A DNA stretch of 64,000 nucleotides, from contig OZ022243.1 of assembly GCA_963978895.1 (NCBI GenBank), positions 17,526,498-17,590,497 of the forward strand. The letters run 5' to 3'. Each line of letters opens with the position of its first letter. Positions within the stretch are counted from its first letter, which is position 1. This document shows positions 47,118-60,787 of this stretch, in pieces. Made by a program: the position numbers and the translations under genes. The DNA comes from Erpobdella octoculata (lineage: Eukaryota > Annelida > Clitellata > Hirudinida > Erpobdellidae). The notes under the pieces were generated by a model that saw only the letters and a program-made list of their open reading frames with translations, was not told where the DNA came from and did no database searches.

Positions 47118-47288
47118 ATTGTGAAAGATTTGTATGTAAAGGCCAATCTCATACATGGCAGGCTGTCTGCTAATAAACTATTGTAGTATCAAAACAAGTT
47201 ATATGTAATTGGGTTCGGTGATTCCATTCTTGCTAATTCAAGACATTCTTTTCTTTATTTAAAATTGGATATTGAAAGGGTTCTGAAG
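47118..47288 (+). CDS. Host gene exon 7, with an in-frame TAG
   Basis: Acceptor TTGTGACAG and donor CTGAAG|GTGAGT. It enters and leaves in phase 0 over 171 bp: IVKDLYVKANLIHGRLSANK, a TAG at 47184-47186, then NKLYVIGFGDSILANSRHSF and LYLKLDIERVLK. The downstream frame remains open to a good donor and connects in phase to exon 8, so the TAG looks like a nonsense mutation, a sequencing error or an unusual stop rather than the natural end. Confidence 0.7.
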
Positions 47289-47351
47289 GTGAGTATTTCA
47301 GGTTTTTGCATTGTTTTTTAAACAGATTGCTTAATTTCATATTTATTTATC

Positions 47352-47407
47352 GTAGATACTCGAGCTTGAAGTTATTTATAACACAATATTTCTCGAATTA
47401 TCTTTAA
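47352..47407 (-). mobile_element. Short LTR fragment beside piggyBac copy 3
   Basis: GAGCTTGAAGTTATTTATAA through CACAATATTTCTCGAATTATCTTTAA matches the R/U5 part of the gag-protease family LTR (23050-23105) in minus orientation; only about 55 bp remain. Confidence 0.6.
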
Positions 47408-48521
47408 CCCGTTAAGGTCCAAAACTTTATTAATTAGATTTCTATTATTGTTTTTTGTTATTTCTAAGTTACTTGCTTATGTTTTAACAGATTTATTTTT
47501 AATTATTTTCTATTTGAAGGAAAACATTGAAAATTCACTATGCTCGTTTTTCGAACGGTGGTCGTATAGACTACTGAAAACGACAACATGTTTAAAAGTC
47601 AATTTTTCCATCGGTATAAAACAACCTAAACAGCCTATATGGGGTTTTCCCAACAAAGCACCATTATGGTGTTTCAAACTCGTTATAGACTGTTTTAAAA
47701 GTGGCTATTCAAATGACTCTTTTTGGTCTAAGTGCATTTCAATCGTTTTTGGCGTTATGGTTGCCGCTGCATTGAATATTTCTTCACCCAAAGAACCGAC
47801 ACAGTCTAATCCCATCTCATCAACTTCTACCTTCCCAGATACATTACAAAGAATAACATTTCTTCTTCATTTGCTTATTCATCAGTCACATGTTATGATG
47901 CGCCGGGCGGAAGAATGACAAGTATGTCAACCTCAATGCTATCATCATCAAGAATTAGTTCCATAACTTCTTTCAACGTGAAAAAAACGTTCTGTTTGAC
48001 GCCTTTCATGTTTAAACTTTACAAACATTTCATTCGAAGAATGAAATTTGCAAATAACACTATCACCAATTCAACCACTGCACAACTATAAGCTGAATAA
48101 ACTAGTTTCGACTCGTTCGCATAAAGTACTCTATACGACCAACGATCGATCGTAAAACGAGCATGACTCATACATGTTCAGATTGTGGGTTAGTGTAAAC
48201 ACAATTAAATTTAATTAACGTTGCTGTTTACTTTTGAGTACATCCTCTTTCAATATTTCAAACTTTTGTTATGATAACTTCCATGAAATTAGCATAATAA
48301 ATTTTTAAAGTAATATCGGTCGAAAACCTTAAAAATGCTCATATTCTAACCCAGATTAAACTACTTAATACGAATTAAAAAATTATTTAAAAAATTGTAT
48401 ACAGTGTATTGAAGCTTTCTTAAGATAATATAAAACTTTTAACAGAAAAAAAATTGCAGCTTAATTCTATGCAACGCCAAGAATAAGTGTGTTCGTAAAA
48501 CGTACGTTGGTCTAAAACGGG
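47408..48521 (-). mobile_element. piggyBac element, copy 3 (deletion derivative)
   Basis: Ends CCCGTTAAGGTCC and GGTCTAAAACGGG, with TTAA at 47404-47407 and 48522-48525, inverted relative to copy 1. It has a further internal deletion removing the C-terminal Cys domain present in copies 1 and 2. It lies in the intron between host exons 7 and 8. Confidence 0.92.
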
Positions 48522-48717
48522 TTAATAACATAAATCTAAATCTAATGCTTGTAGGAAAACTAAGTAATAATGTCAAATGAAGAACCAGACCAAATTTAAA
48601 AAAAATATATTAAAATTAGTTGACTGTCAAAATAATTGTCAAAATTTTTTTATTGTTTAATTATAAAATAGTTTATTTTAATGTATTGCATTCAAAAGCC
48701 ATTGTTTTTTTTCATAG

Positions 48718-48858
48718 TTTTTCAGTTCTAAGAAGCTTGTAGCTGTTGGATACAATGCCAAAGATATCTTCAATGATATTACTAAACTAAACATTTCGGA
48801 CGAAGATTACAACAATAATAATTTGAACGTCTTTGAAAAAGCTGATCCCTTCTTCTGA
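48718..48858 (+). CDS. Host gene exon 8, terminal
   Basis: Acceptor TTTTTTTCATAG. It accepts phase 0 and reads FFSSKKLVAVGYNAKDIFND, then ITKLNISDEDYNNNNLNVFE, and KADPFF before TGA at 48856-48858. The Asn/Asp-rich acidic C-terminus and stop make a plausible protein end. Downstream, an AT-rich 3' UTR may follow; AATAAA-like motifs occur after 49500 but no poly(A) site is certain. Confidence 0.78.
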   Translation, partial: FFSSKKLVAVGYNAKDIFNDITKLNISDEDYNNNNLNVFEKADPFF

Positions 48859-49957
<1,099 letters not shown>

Positions 49958-50224
49958 GTCAACATAATTCATTTAAAGTGATAATAGCTCAGTTTAGCAA
50001 AATATAATAAACTTGTTATACCAGGGACTATTGATAAATTTAGATAACATTTGTTTATGTTAAAAATTTGGACTTTAATGTCAGTTCAGCAGCAGTATCG
50101 ACTCTGAAATATATTTAATATTTCATTGATATTGTCTTATTTAAAATTGTATTTCCACGGTGAACATAAATATAATTTTATATATTTCAATTGCGTAAAT
50201 TATGACCTTTAAACATAAATGACA

Positions 50225-50480
50225 GCAGTGACTATCTTGGCCGTCATCTTTAATATTAAGGTCACGTGATTGTTGAACAATATTAAGATAATTTTTCTAG
50301 ATTCCATGACCCCGAAAGCCATTTCGTAAATACCAACAACACATTTTTATGATGTATGGTTCCCGAGAAAATAAAAAAAAATACGACTTAGTGGCTATCT
50401 TGGCCGCCATCTTGAATATCGAGGTCACGTGACTGTTAGACAGTTTTGTAAATAAATTTTTGGGATTCTCTAACAGATAT
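50225..50480. repeat. Diverged direct repeat around CTATCTTGGCCGYCATCTT
   Basis: CTATCTTGGCCGTCATCTTTAAT...GGTCACGTGA (50233-50268) recurs as CTATCTTGGCCGCCATCTTGAAT...GGTCACGTGA at about 50395-50430, some 160 bp apart, with further similarity after each. Confidence 0.7.
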
Positions 50481-50504
50481 GACGCTGATGGACACAACTT
50501 CGCT

Positions 50505-50872
50505 GCTTAAAAATGTGGCATTCTTTGAAGAAATCCTACTAGTTCTGCCCAGAGCTGAAGCAAGGCCGGGAATCATAATGTTGATTTTTGCTTTTTTCAT
50601 TTCCAATGCACCACCAACATCATCTTGGTCTTGAACTGGATCGTGATCGTCATTTTCTTTTACACTGCATGATACGCTTGATGACTCTGAGTCAAGAATG
50701 ATCTGACTTGTTGAGGCTTGCTCGCTTTCGCTTCTCTACGTTTTTGGATTTGCTGGCTTTTAAAAAAGAACGAAAGGACAAAAAAAAATAATGCAACTCT
50801 ATTTCTTGGATTGCTTCATATACAAACTTTTGGTCCATACTATTTAACTTTGTATCATTTTGAGAACTAGAC
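50505..50872 (-). pseudogene. Transposon-associated protein fragment of unknown function
   Basis: Minus strand: MSSSQNDTKLNSMDQKFVYE, a basic region, a frame change, then MIPGLASALGRTSRISSKNA and TFLSSEVV. The LxxALDRTkxSdRxAxFvLsevA-type block occurs in unnamed mobile-element-linked proteins of several invertebrates, as I recall it; the match is partial. No catalytic motif is visible. Confidence 0.35.
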
Positions 50873-51179
50873 ATTTAAATGTTTTTTTTGCACACTTTTC
50901 AAAGGACGTTCTTGTAGGTAATTGAATAATTAGGATCTTTAGTTTATTAGTTTTGTATATCCATCAAAGAAGTTATGCATGCTAGAGTGAAAATCTTTTA
51001 CATGTAGTAATTGGAGTCGTGAGTAGAACTGAGTAGTGAATACTAATCACATAACGGTGTAAAACAATGATGTACTATACCATTTAATAAATATTCTAGT
51101 TAATGTTTTCTTAAATACTTGTTTTTAATTAACAGTTTATTATAAAAATTTATATAATATTTATTTACAATAACACTAA

Positions 51180-51474
<295 letters not shown>

Positions 51475-51639
51475 TCACAGAATATCTAAAAACTGCCGGG
51501 GATTTCAGAATTACACCATTATTTTTCTTAATATAAAATATCTAACAAAGAGATTGACACCTCACTCATATTTGTATCATTTTCCAGCCCACGGGACAAT
51601 ATTTTAATACAGTTGCAGCCAGACTATATTGTCCTATTT

Positions 51640-52340
<701 letters not shown>

Positions 52341-52374
<34 letters not shown>
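52341..52374. repeat. (GA)n microsatellite
   Basis: GAGAGA run joining the Helitron to the 5'-truncated Penelope-like element. Confidence 0.9.
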
Positions 52375-52375
<1 letters not shown>

Positions 52376-52377
<2 letters not shown>

Positions 52378-52909
52378 GTGGCTATGGGATCGCCATTTGG
52401 TCCTACATTTGCAGGATTTTATATGGGACATTTGGAAAATAAAGTGTTCAACGGTATTCTTCAACAACCACATCTGTATGGGCGATATGTCGACGTTATT
52501 TCTGTCTGTTGCCGCGACGTTTCCGAACTAATTGTTTTGCGTGATACTTTTGAGGAACATTCTATATTACATTTCACGTTTGAATTGAGTGACATTAACC
52601 GGCAGCTACCATTTCTGGATACGCTAGTCTCCCAGTTTGAGTCCGGTCTGAAACTGAGTGTTTATACGAAGCCGTCTTCAACTGGAGAGACTTTAAATGC
52701 ACTTGGATATTGTCCAGATCGTTATAAAGTTAATGTTATCAATAACTACCTACGCAGAGCCTACCGTGTTGCAGAGAATTTGATTGAGTTTGATCGCGAG
52801 ACTCAAAAAATTTTAACTTTACCGGTGAACAATAATTTTACAGACACTGATATAGATAAAACTATACAGGTGTTTTTGGACAAAAACCTCGCAAATACTA
52901 TTGGAGTCG
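52376..52909 (+). pseudogene. Penelope-like element, reverse transcriptase part
   Basis: Penelope-type RT from the GSPFGPTFAGFYMGHLE block through GRYVDVISV, LPFLDTLVSQFE, YTKPSSTGETLNALGYCPDR and NYLRRAYRV. The catalytic box reads YVDV where the family has YVDD, so the second metal-binding Asp is lost and the enzyme should be inactive. The N-terminal RT motifs are missing (5' truncation at the GA repeat). It is interrupted at 52910 by a hAT MITE; the endonuclease follows at 53240. Confidence 0.88.
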
Positions 52910-53231
52910 CAGTGGCGTAGCGAGGGTATCTGGCACCCGGGGGCAAGGTATAAAAAATGAGCCCCCATCTTCCAATGTCTTCCCAATTGGACGACTAAAC
53001 CGGAAGGACCGAAAGCGCCCGAGCCATATCCTGTGCTCGGTGAGCCCCCTCCTCAAACATATTTTGGAAATCACTTGTGTGAAATAGTGCAAAAATACAA
53101 TTTGTTTATTTTCCATGTTCAAAAATGACTAAAATTCGGTGAAATTGTTTTTCTTTTTGTTTTTTGGCGCCCCCAAAGCTTTGCGCCCGGGGGCAGATAC
53201 CTTCCTCTGCCCTCCCTTCGCTACGCCACTG
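52910..53231. mobile_element. hAT MITE, TIR CAGTGGCGTAGCGAGG, TSD TGGAGTCG
   Basis: 322 bp from CAGTGGCGTAGCGAGGGTA to CTTCGCTACGCCACTG. The 8-bp TSD TGGAGTCG is at 52902-52909 and 53232-53239. It is GC-richer than its surroundings (GCCCCCATCTTCC, CCCGGGGGCA). No ORF. Confidence 0.95.
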
Positions 53232-53239
53232 TGGAGTCG

Positions 53240-53852
53240 TTGCTGATTGCGGAAAAAAACTTTCCATAGCGTTATACTAAAGAGCCCAAGTGCATGGAGG
53301 ACTGGAGACTAATGAAAAGTTCTTAAAGATATTATCTCAACAATGTCTTTGCCACTTCTCCTGATACCCACCAGTTAAAAATAATAATCTACTACAAAAC
53401 TAAAAAAACTCAATTAGTTGTGAAAAATAATCTGGTTAATTCTAATTTTCTCAAGAGAACCAACGTAGTTTATCAGTTTCAATGCCCTTTCCAACACGAT
53501 AATAAAACTAGTTACATTGGACATATTCGACCAACTCTGGCTAGAAGATTGACGATGTACGTTCAGGGCGAGGGTATCCGTGCTCATTTCCTACGTGAAC
53601 ACAAAGTCATTCCTCTTACAAGATCAATATTGAATTAAAATACTACAATACTATCTTTCTCTAATGATAAATTGCGGTTAAAAATACAGGAGGCCTTATA
53701 TATACATAGAGAAGCACCTATCATGAACATTCAGCGTGATGCCTTCAATCTCACATTACAACTATTTAGAGATTATAAAACTCTAGCTTGTGATGTCAAA
53801 AATGTAAAGCCCAAACTTTACAATTCTTCGGTAAAATTAACTTCTACCTGTA
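53240..53852 (+). pseudogene. Penelope-like element, GIY-YIG endonuclease part
   Basis: After frame-shifted linker sequence, 53420-53638 reads NVVYQFQCPF and SYIGHIRPTLARRLTMYVQ, the Y..QC ... YIG ... R core of the GIY-YIG nuclease fused to Penelope RT, then HFLREHKVIPL. A stop follows; 53672 onward gives RLKIQEALYIHREAPIMNIQ, the conserved end of the domain. The nuclease opens target DNA in active family members. It is interrupted at 53861 by a ZMYM-like hAT. Confidence 0.85.
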
Positions 53853-53989
53853 CCCAGGGTCAGAGGCGTAACATAGGGTATGGCAGGCATGGCACGTGCC
53901 ATGGGCCAACTGAAGGGGGCGCAAAAAAGCGCCTAACGTATAAATACGCAAATGAAAATAAAAAAAATTGTATAGATATAAATATAAAA

Positions 53990-54863
53990 AACTGCGTAAG
54001 CAAAAGCAAGCATTCGTTTTTCGTTTATTTGACTTTCTAACGTTACTAGAGTTTTTGAAAAAGATTTTAATTCGTATTGACCGCGTTCAAAAGAGGTTGC
54101 AGGACTCTAAAATAAACTTTCATGAAGCAGCTTTAGATTTAAAAGCTCTCCAAAATTATTTTCATGATGAAAGAGAAGTTTTAGTGACTCACTGAAAAAA
54201 GGAATTCGAATTTGCAATGAATGGGACATTGAATTTGAAAGACGTCAAAGAAGAAAGAAAAGAATGGGATGGCGAAACATCGAGAGATGTTGGTTTATCA
54301 GCTAAAGAAAAAATGAAAAAAGTTATGAAAGGGACTGTTGACCGTCTATTCAATGAATTAAAAAGTAGTAGCGTTCGTTTAAAAGAAATTGATGAAAAAT
54401 GTGGATTTCCTATTGATATAGAAGGGTTGTGTTTTAAAGCCGAAACAAGCTACTTGAAAAAGCGTTGAGTGAAAAATTTTGAGAAGCTTACGGTTGTAAT
54501 GTGGATGGGCAAGAGTTATATGAAAAAATTTCGATTTTAGAACGCTGCTAACAAGCCGTATAAAAAAATATTAAACCCGAACAATTACTTAATTTTATAG
54601 TTCAGTATGGAGACGAAAACGTTTTCCCCAATACGCGTATAGCATTGCAAATATTGCTAACAATCGCGGTTTCTATTGCCAGTTGCGAAAGATCATTGAG
54701 CAAATTAAAATTGATACTTTCATATTTGAGAGCCTCGATGGGCCAAAGTCGATTATGTGATCTTGCTTTACTTAGTATAGAACGAGAAATGACCGAAAAA
54801 ATTGACTTTGATAATATAATTAAACAATTTGCGACAGCTAAAGCAAAAAAGATAATTTTGTAA
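53990..54863 (+). pseudogene. hAT transposase C-terminal half
   Basis: Three consecutive plus-strand frames: RIDRVQKRLQDSKINFHEAA (about 54075), a charged helical block DVKEERKEWDGETSRDVG to about 54465, and finally LLTIAVSIASCERSLSKLKL ... SYLRASMGQSRLCDLALLSI ... ending KKIIL-stop at 54863. The last block is the hATC dimerisation domain (L......S...ERsFS.LK.IK..LRs.m...RL..L..l.ie), as in ZMYM1-type hAT transposases. Two frame breaks make it inactive. Confidence 0.82.
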
Positions 54864-55082
54864 TAAAGTATTAATTAATTTAACTTGTGTGATTTTTTTA
54901 CCCAATTATAAAGTAGTTTTAGAAAATAAAACGTAAGTAACTTATCGTCGGAGAGGGGTGCAAGATCGGTGTATGCCATAGGCGCCATTTACCCTAGGTA
55001 GGGGAGAACCGTACTGAATGGCCACTGTACTGAACGGCCACTGAGATTTTCTCATTTGTTAAATTATTTTTTACGCCCATCT

Positions 55083-55198
<116 letters not shown>

Positions 55199-55891
55199 CC
55201 CTTTGTTCAGTATTATTCTTTTGTGTCTCGTGTATATCGTTCGGCATTTATAGAGCTTTTTGGTTTTTCTCAAGAAAAAGTGAAAACGAGTCAGGTCAGA
55301 ACTATTCTATTCTCATCAAATATAGAAGGTTATATTTTGTAAGATATGTTTGTAAATAAAGAGATGTATGATTAATGCTCGTACATCTCGGTTCGTACTG
55401 AATGGCCACAGTAAGGTCGTACGGAATGGCCATAGTCATTCAGTATTGCTGAATGTTTAAATTTTCATAAATGTGTTGGGGTTCATTATTGATCAAAATT
55501 TTAATGTAATTGAATGAAATTGTTTAATATATTCAAGACATATACATATTAATCACTACTTAGTAATGTTCTATTACTATGTTTCAGAATGAGAAATTAA
55601 TTTTTAACTTTCTGAAACACTTGTTGATTTTAGATTTGACAATGAACTCTTGAAAAACAAGATGTACAGTTTTTATTAAAAAAATCGTTATAAAATGTTT
55701 TGTCATTGGTTACTGTATTTTGAAGAAGTTATACGATTAATTTTTGAACAGTTAGGGAGTCTTTAAAAAAGTGTTCCAGAATTTTAATTTTAATGAGATA
55801 TTTCTCTACTGCGGTGACTAGTTGTACCTACTATGGTGATTTCTCCATTTCAGTTCATTTTTATGAAAACGTGCTTAAAATTATTGAATTA

Positions 55892-56060
55892 CTAGCGGGG
55901 TACCCAGCGTTGCTCGAAGTTTTTATAAGTTTTTCTATCGTTTTTTTTTTCTGGCTCCCGTTTGCTTCCCCGCTTGCTCTCTCGCTCCCGGTCGCCTCCC
56001 GTTTGCTCTCCTGTTTCCAGTCGCTTTCCCGTTCCCGGTCGCTTAAGATAAGATAAGATA

Positions 56061-56092
<32 letters not shown>

Positions 56093-56560
56093 ATAAGATA
56101 GGATAATATAAGATAAGATAAGATAAGATAAGATGAGATAAGATAACGTTTATTATAGTGGTTTAGAAGATTTTACGCCTATTGACAGCCACTTCACCGC
56201 TTGCCCGCTCCCTCTTGTTCTCCTGTTCCGGTCGCTTGCCCGCTCCCGCTTCCGTTCCCGGTCGCTTTCGCTTTCCCGGTCGCTTTCGCTTTCTCGGTCG
56301 CTTTTGCTTTCCCGCTAGCTCTTTCGCTCCCGGTTGCTTATCCGTTCCCGCTTGTTTTTCCGTTTTTTTCCCGCTCACTCACATTCGCTCTCCCGTTTCC
56401 GCTCGCTCTCCCACTCATTTCGTGAGCAATCTTAATTTTTTTCACAAAAACCTTCCTCTATTGACTCTCAAGATTATGTAAAAATTCCCCTCATTTTGTA
56501 CCTGATCTTAATTTTGTTCACACAAACCCTCCTTTTAATGACTTTGAATGTTGTGGGAAA
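55892..56560 (-). mobile_element. Helitron with internal microsatellite
   Basis: CTAG at 55892-55895 and a mutated hairpin (TACCCAGCGTTGCTCGA) mark the 3' end. The GAGCGGGA-type body (complement) is split by (GATAA)n at 56043-56147 and a short unique piece. The 5' side carries GTGAGCAATCTTAATTTTT and GATTATGTAAAAATTCC blocks, diverged from the other copies. Confidence 0.65.
56043..56147. repeat. (AGATA)n pentanucleotide array
   Basis: About 20 copies of GATAA with three variants (GGATAA, AATATA, GATGA); apparently expanded from, or arriving with, an insertion in the Helitron body. Confidence 0.95.
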
Positions 56561-56712
56561 ATTTCAAAACAGCAAGTGGTGAATAGCTGTGTTCGCGACT
56601 AGTTGGGCGGCGACTAGTTGTACAGCGACTAGTTGGCTCGACGACTAGTCGCTGTACAACTAGTCGCCTCCCAACTAGTCGCGAACACAGCTATTCACTA
56701 CTTGCTGTTTTG

Positions 56713-56716
<4 letters not shown>
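56561..56716. repeat. Near-perfect palindrome with CTAGT repeats
   Basis: ATTTCAAAACAGCAAGTGG at the left reappears as complement ending CTTGCTGTTTTGAAAT. Arms of about 73 bp contain GCGACTAGTTGG units and pair almost fully; the axis is near TGGCTCGACGACTAG (about 56633-56640). Such a sequence can extrude a long hairpin. Confidence 0.9.

Positions 56717-56775
<59 letters not shown>
56717..56775. repeat. (TA)n dinucleotide array
   Basis: TA repeat separating the palindrome from a partial third copy of its arm. Confidence 0.95.
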
Positions 56776-56776
<1 letters not shown>

Positions 56777-57003
56777 TGAATAGCTGTGTTTGCGACTAGT
56801 TGGGCGGCGACTAGTTGTACAGCGACTAGTTGGCTCGACGACTAGTTGGGCGGCGACTAGTTGGCGGCTACTAGTTGGCCCGGCGACTAGTTGGGCGGCG
56901 ACTAGTTGGCCCGGCGACTAGTTGGGCGGCGATTAGTTGGGCTAGCGACAAGTTGGGCGGTGACTAGTTGGGCGGCGACTAGTTGGCAGCAGCTAGTTGG
57001 CCT
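56776..57003 (+). repeat. Minisatellite of GCGGCGACTAGTTGG units
   Basis: GGTGAATAGCTGTGTTTGCG (an arm copy) runs into roughly 14 units of about 15 bp, core CGACTAGTTGG(GCGG/CCCGG). The CTAG core makes each unit partly palindromic. It gives open frames but no plausible protein. Confidence 0.9.
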
Positions 57004-57073
57004 GCTCCGTGAATAAAAGTGTAAAATTGTGTGGCCATTCAGTACTACTCTCCCCTACGCCACTGCCCAGGGT

Positions 57074-57613
<540 letters not shown>

Positions 57614-57769
57614 AAAGTGTCATCTATAAATGTAAAGACAAAATTAACAATAACCTAAAATGTTTTATAAAGAATTGAATAATTTAATCTTTTTCATGTA
57701 GTCTACAAAAAATGTTTCACATCTGAGCTCTTTTCTCAAATAAGCTTTTGCAGAAAATCTTTATTGTTG

Positions 57770-57905
57770 ACTGCGATTCCCCTACGTTTCGTCTGCGTAC
57801 TATTCGTCTCCTTACTGTTCGTCTCGCTACCTTTCGTCTCCATCGATTCATTTGCCTATTCGTCTCATTACTGTTCTTCTCCCTACGTTCTGTCTCCAGC
57901 GTTGT
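57770..57905. repeat. Minisatellite with TTCGTCTCC core
   Basis: About eight degenerate units of 15-17 bp (core TACYRTTCGTCTCC). Similar in scale to the 56.8-57.0 kb minisatellite but with an unrelated core. Confidence 0.7.
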
Positions 57906-57986
57906 TGACCGATGCATGCTTGCATGCCACCCATGATGTATAGGTGTGCGGTTGTGACTGTTTGCATTATTTTTAAACATGTAGAG

Positions 57987-58140
57987 CAGAGGTGTGCAAA
58001 CTACGGCCCGCCAAAGTATTTTATGCGGCCCGTTTGGAATTTTCGCTAAATTTTTGAAATTGTTATTTTGATTATTGGCTTCGATTTAAATAAATAAATT
58101 TTATTAAAGTTTTTCTTGTTAGTTGTTTTTACATGAAACT
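57987..58140. mobile_element. hAT terminus fragment (CAGAGGTGTGCAAACTACGG)
   Basis: CAGAGGTGTGCAAACTACGG followed by CCCGCCAAAG and GCGGCCCG is the well-known left terminus of a common animal hAT group. The right end is not found; an LTR fragment starts at 58159. Confidence 0.65.
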
Positions 58141-58158
58141 CACAACCATAGGTGTACG

Positions 58159-58430
58159 TGTAAACGTAGACGAATATGCTTTTCTAGCGATTCGAAACGT
58201 TAAAGCTTGAAGTTAATTATAGCACAATATTTCTCGAATATAATTCTGGCTTATTACTTCTTTCGCGCTGACTCAATCTAATTATATCTCACGTTTCAGA
58301 AATCTTTTTGATTCGGACAACTCTTTTGATTCTATTAGATAACTTTTGCAAACTTGTTTAACTACAGAGTCTATTCTCTAAAACTCTAAATCTAGATCTC
58401 ACGAACCGACTAATTTTACTTCCCTAACTT
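58159..58430 (-). mobile_element. LTR fragment of the gag-protease family
   Basis: TGTAAACGTAGACGAATATG begins the complement of the LTR 3' end. It matches 62720-62992 over its full length, including the CTCACGTTTCAGAAATC and CTAGATCTCACGAACCG blocks, and is cut at the same CCCTAACTTC position by the same LINE. Confidence 0.85.
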
Positions 58431-58954
58431 CTTTTTTTTTATTATAGTTTATAGTCTTTTACACCATGTGTTTTAAGACGCGAAAACAAAATCAAAATGA
58501 AAAAAATACTTATTTACACTAAATAATTTTTTTCTATATTTACAGTTCTTTAGGATTATTTTGTATCCATTTATAGATGATGTCGTGGCATATTTCCGAG
58601 TTCAGTATGGTTTGGAGTGTAGTTGGTTTTTGGATCCTTTTACAAAAGTTCCATTCCTAGTTGTGTCGTTTCTTCGCAGTGCAGCAACCAGTGCTCGATT
58701 GTTTCCTCTGTTCCGCAGGTTTCGCACAAACCTGTCTCATGAAGATTCATTCTCTTCAAATTTTGTTTCAGCCGACACTTTCCAAGTCGGAGTCGGGAAA
58801 TGATGACTTCCTTTTTTCTGCTTGTTGTCTTGAATTTAATTTTATTTGAGACTTTTTTTTCGAGAGACCAGTAGTGTCGACTTTCTAGAGCAGAATCCCA
58901 TCTGGTCTGCCATTCGTTCAAAAGCTCTCTGCGTATTGTTCTTTTTATGTCAAA
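58431..58954 (-). pseudogene. RNase H-bearing LINE, 3' fragment copy 1
   Basis: The minus strand encodes the end of an I/R1-like LINE ORF2: NEWQTRWDSALESRHYWSLE, then RLRLGKCRLKQNLKRMNLHE and TGLCETCGTEETIEHWLLHCEE, a C..C....H....C knuckle that follows RNase H. The 3' UTR ends in poly(A), seen as T(10) at about 58432. It is truncated upstream at about 58954. Confidence 0.8.
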
Positions 58955-59143
58955 ATAAATATTTGAAGTGAAATAAATTTAATTGTGCAGATTAAAAGTA
59001 ATTTCAGGGTACACACTAATTTAAATAATTTTTTTTCAAGTAGGTATGTGAGATTAGAGCGATTTTAGCATAGGCCTCCACTGGTAAGATTTGGAGGAAA
59101 ACATTTTTCACTTGCGCTTCCCGGTCACTACGTTCCCTAATAT

Positions 59144-59595
59144 ATTTTTTTTTTTTTTTTATAGTTTATAGTCTTTTACACCATGTGTTTTAAGACGCGA
59201 AAACAAAATCAAAATGAAAAAAATACTTATTTACACTAAATAATTTTTCTCTATATTTACAGTTCTTTAGGATTATTTTGTATCCATTTATAGATGATGA
59301 CGTGGCATATTTCCGAGTTCAGTATGGTTTGGAGTGTAGTTGGTTTTTGGATCCTTTTACAAAAGTTCCCAAGTTCCATTCCTAGTTGTGTCGTTTCTTC
59401 GCAGTGCAGCAACCAGTGCTCGATTGTTTCCTCTGTTCCGCAGGTTTTGCACAAACCTGTCTCATGAAGATTCATTCTCTTCAAATTTTGTTTCAGCCGA
59501 CACTTTCCAAGTCGGAGTCGGGAAATGATGACTTCCTTTTTTCTGTTTGTTGTCTTGAATTTAATTTTATTTGAGACTTTTTTTTCGAAAGACCA
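59144..59595 (-). pseudogene. RNase H-bearing LINE, 3' fragment copy 2
   Basis: Same protein end as copy 1, extended to GNFCKRIQKPTTLQTILNSE and IYKWIQNNPKEL-stop, so this copy shows the natural C-terminus. The poly(A) tail is at 59145-59160 on the plus strand as T. The 5' end lies at about 59595, next to a tRNA-like sequence. Confidence 0.8.
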
Positions 59596-59616
59596 ACTAG
59601 CCATCATTTTTTGGTG

Positions 59617-59705
59617 ATGGTCGGTGGCTCAGTTGGTAAGAGCGCTTGCATTTAGGCGAGGCGGTGTTGCCGTAGACACGTGGGTTCGATTCCTAGTAGA
59701 GTCTT
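59617..59705 (+). mobile_element. tRNA-Leu-like SINE head
   Basis: Pol III box A TGGCTCAGTTGG (59625-59636) and box B GGTTCGATTCC (59683-59693), with a D-stem GCTC/GAGC, an anticodon-loop-like CATTTAGG (UAG, Leu-like) and a long variable arm. The acceptor and T stems do not pair well, so it is not a functional tRNA gene. A tRNA-unrelated stretch follows to about 59785, then (TA)n. Confidence 0.6.
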
Positions 59706-59786
59706 ATAAATATTTGCGTTACTTGTGGTGACAGTTAGTCATCCTATTTGTAGGCTCTTGAAACATTTCAACGCAGTATTTCACTT

Positions 59787-59889
<103 letters not shown>

Positions 59890-60029
59890 ATAAAGTACAA
59901 AACTATTTCCTTTAAAACATCGTCATATATTGAAAATTGGCTGAAAAAATATAATTTAAAATTTCAAATCTTTCTATCGAATTAATTATGCCACCTAAAC
60001 GAAAAGCTATTGATTCCACAGTTTATTCG

Positions 60030-60662
<633 letters not shown>

Positions 60663-60663
60663 T

Positions 60664-60787
60664 ATATATATATATTATTTAAACAAACGCATATATACAT
60701 ATACATATACACAAATTAACATAATAAGAGATAATAAAATAAGCTATTTACACAAATATACGTAAGATGAGCAATCTTCATCTTACA
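60664..60787 (-). mobile_element. 3' LTR fragment of gag-protease element copy 3
   Basis: Ends CTTCATCTTACA at 60787, the complement of the LTR start TGTAAGATGAAG. A polypurine tract (CCCCCC on the plus strand, 60790-60795) adjoins. The rest of the LTR is lost at the Helitron/(TA)n. Confidence 0.8.

Noticed and set aside
56043..56147. Telomere-like or GATA-factor regulatory array
   Set aside because: The GATAA repeat is a plain pentanucleotide microsatellite inside a Helitron; no regulatory context is visible.
59617..59705. Functional tRNA gene
   Set aside because: Boxes A and B are good, but acceptor and T stems do not pair and the 3' side continues as unrelated SINE-like sequence.
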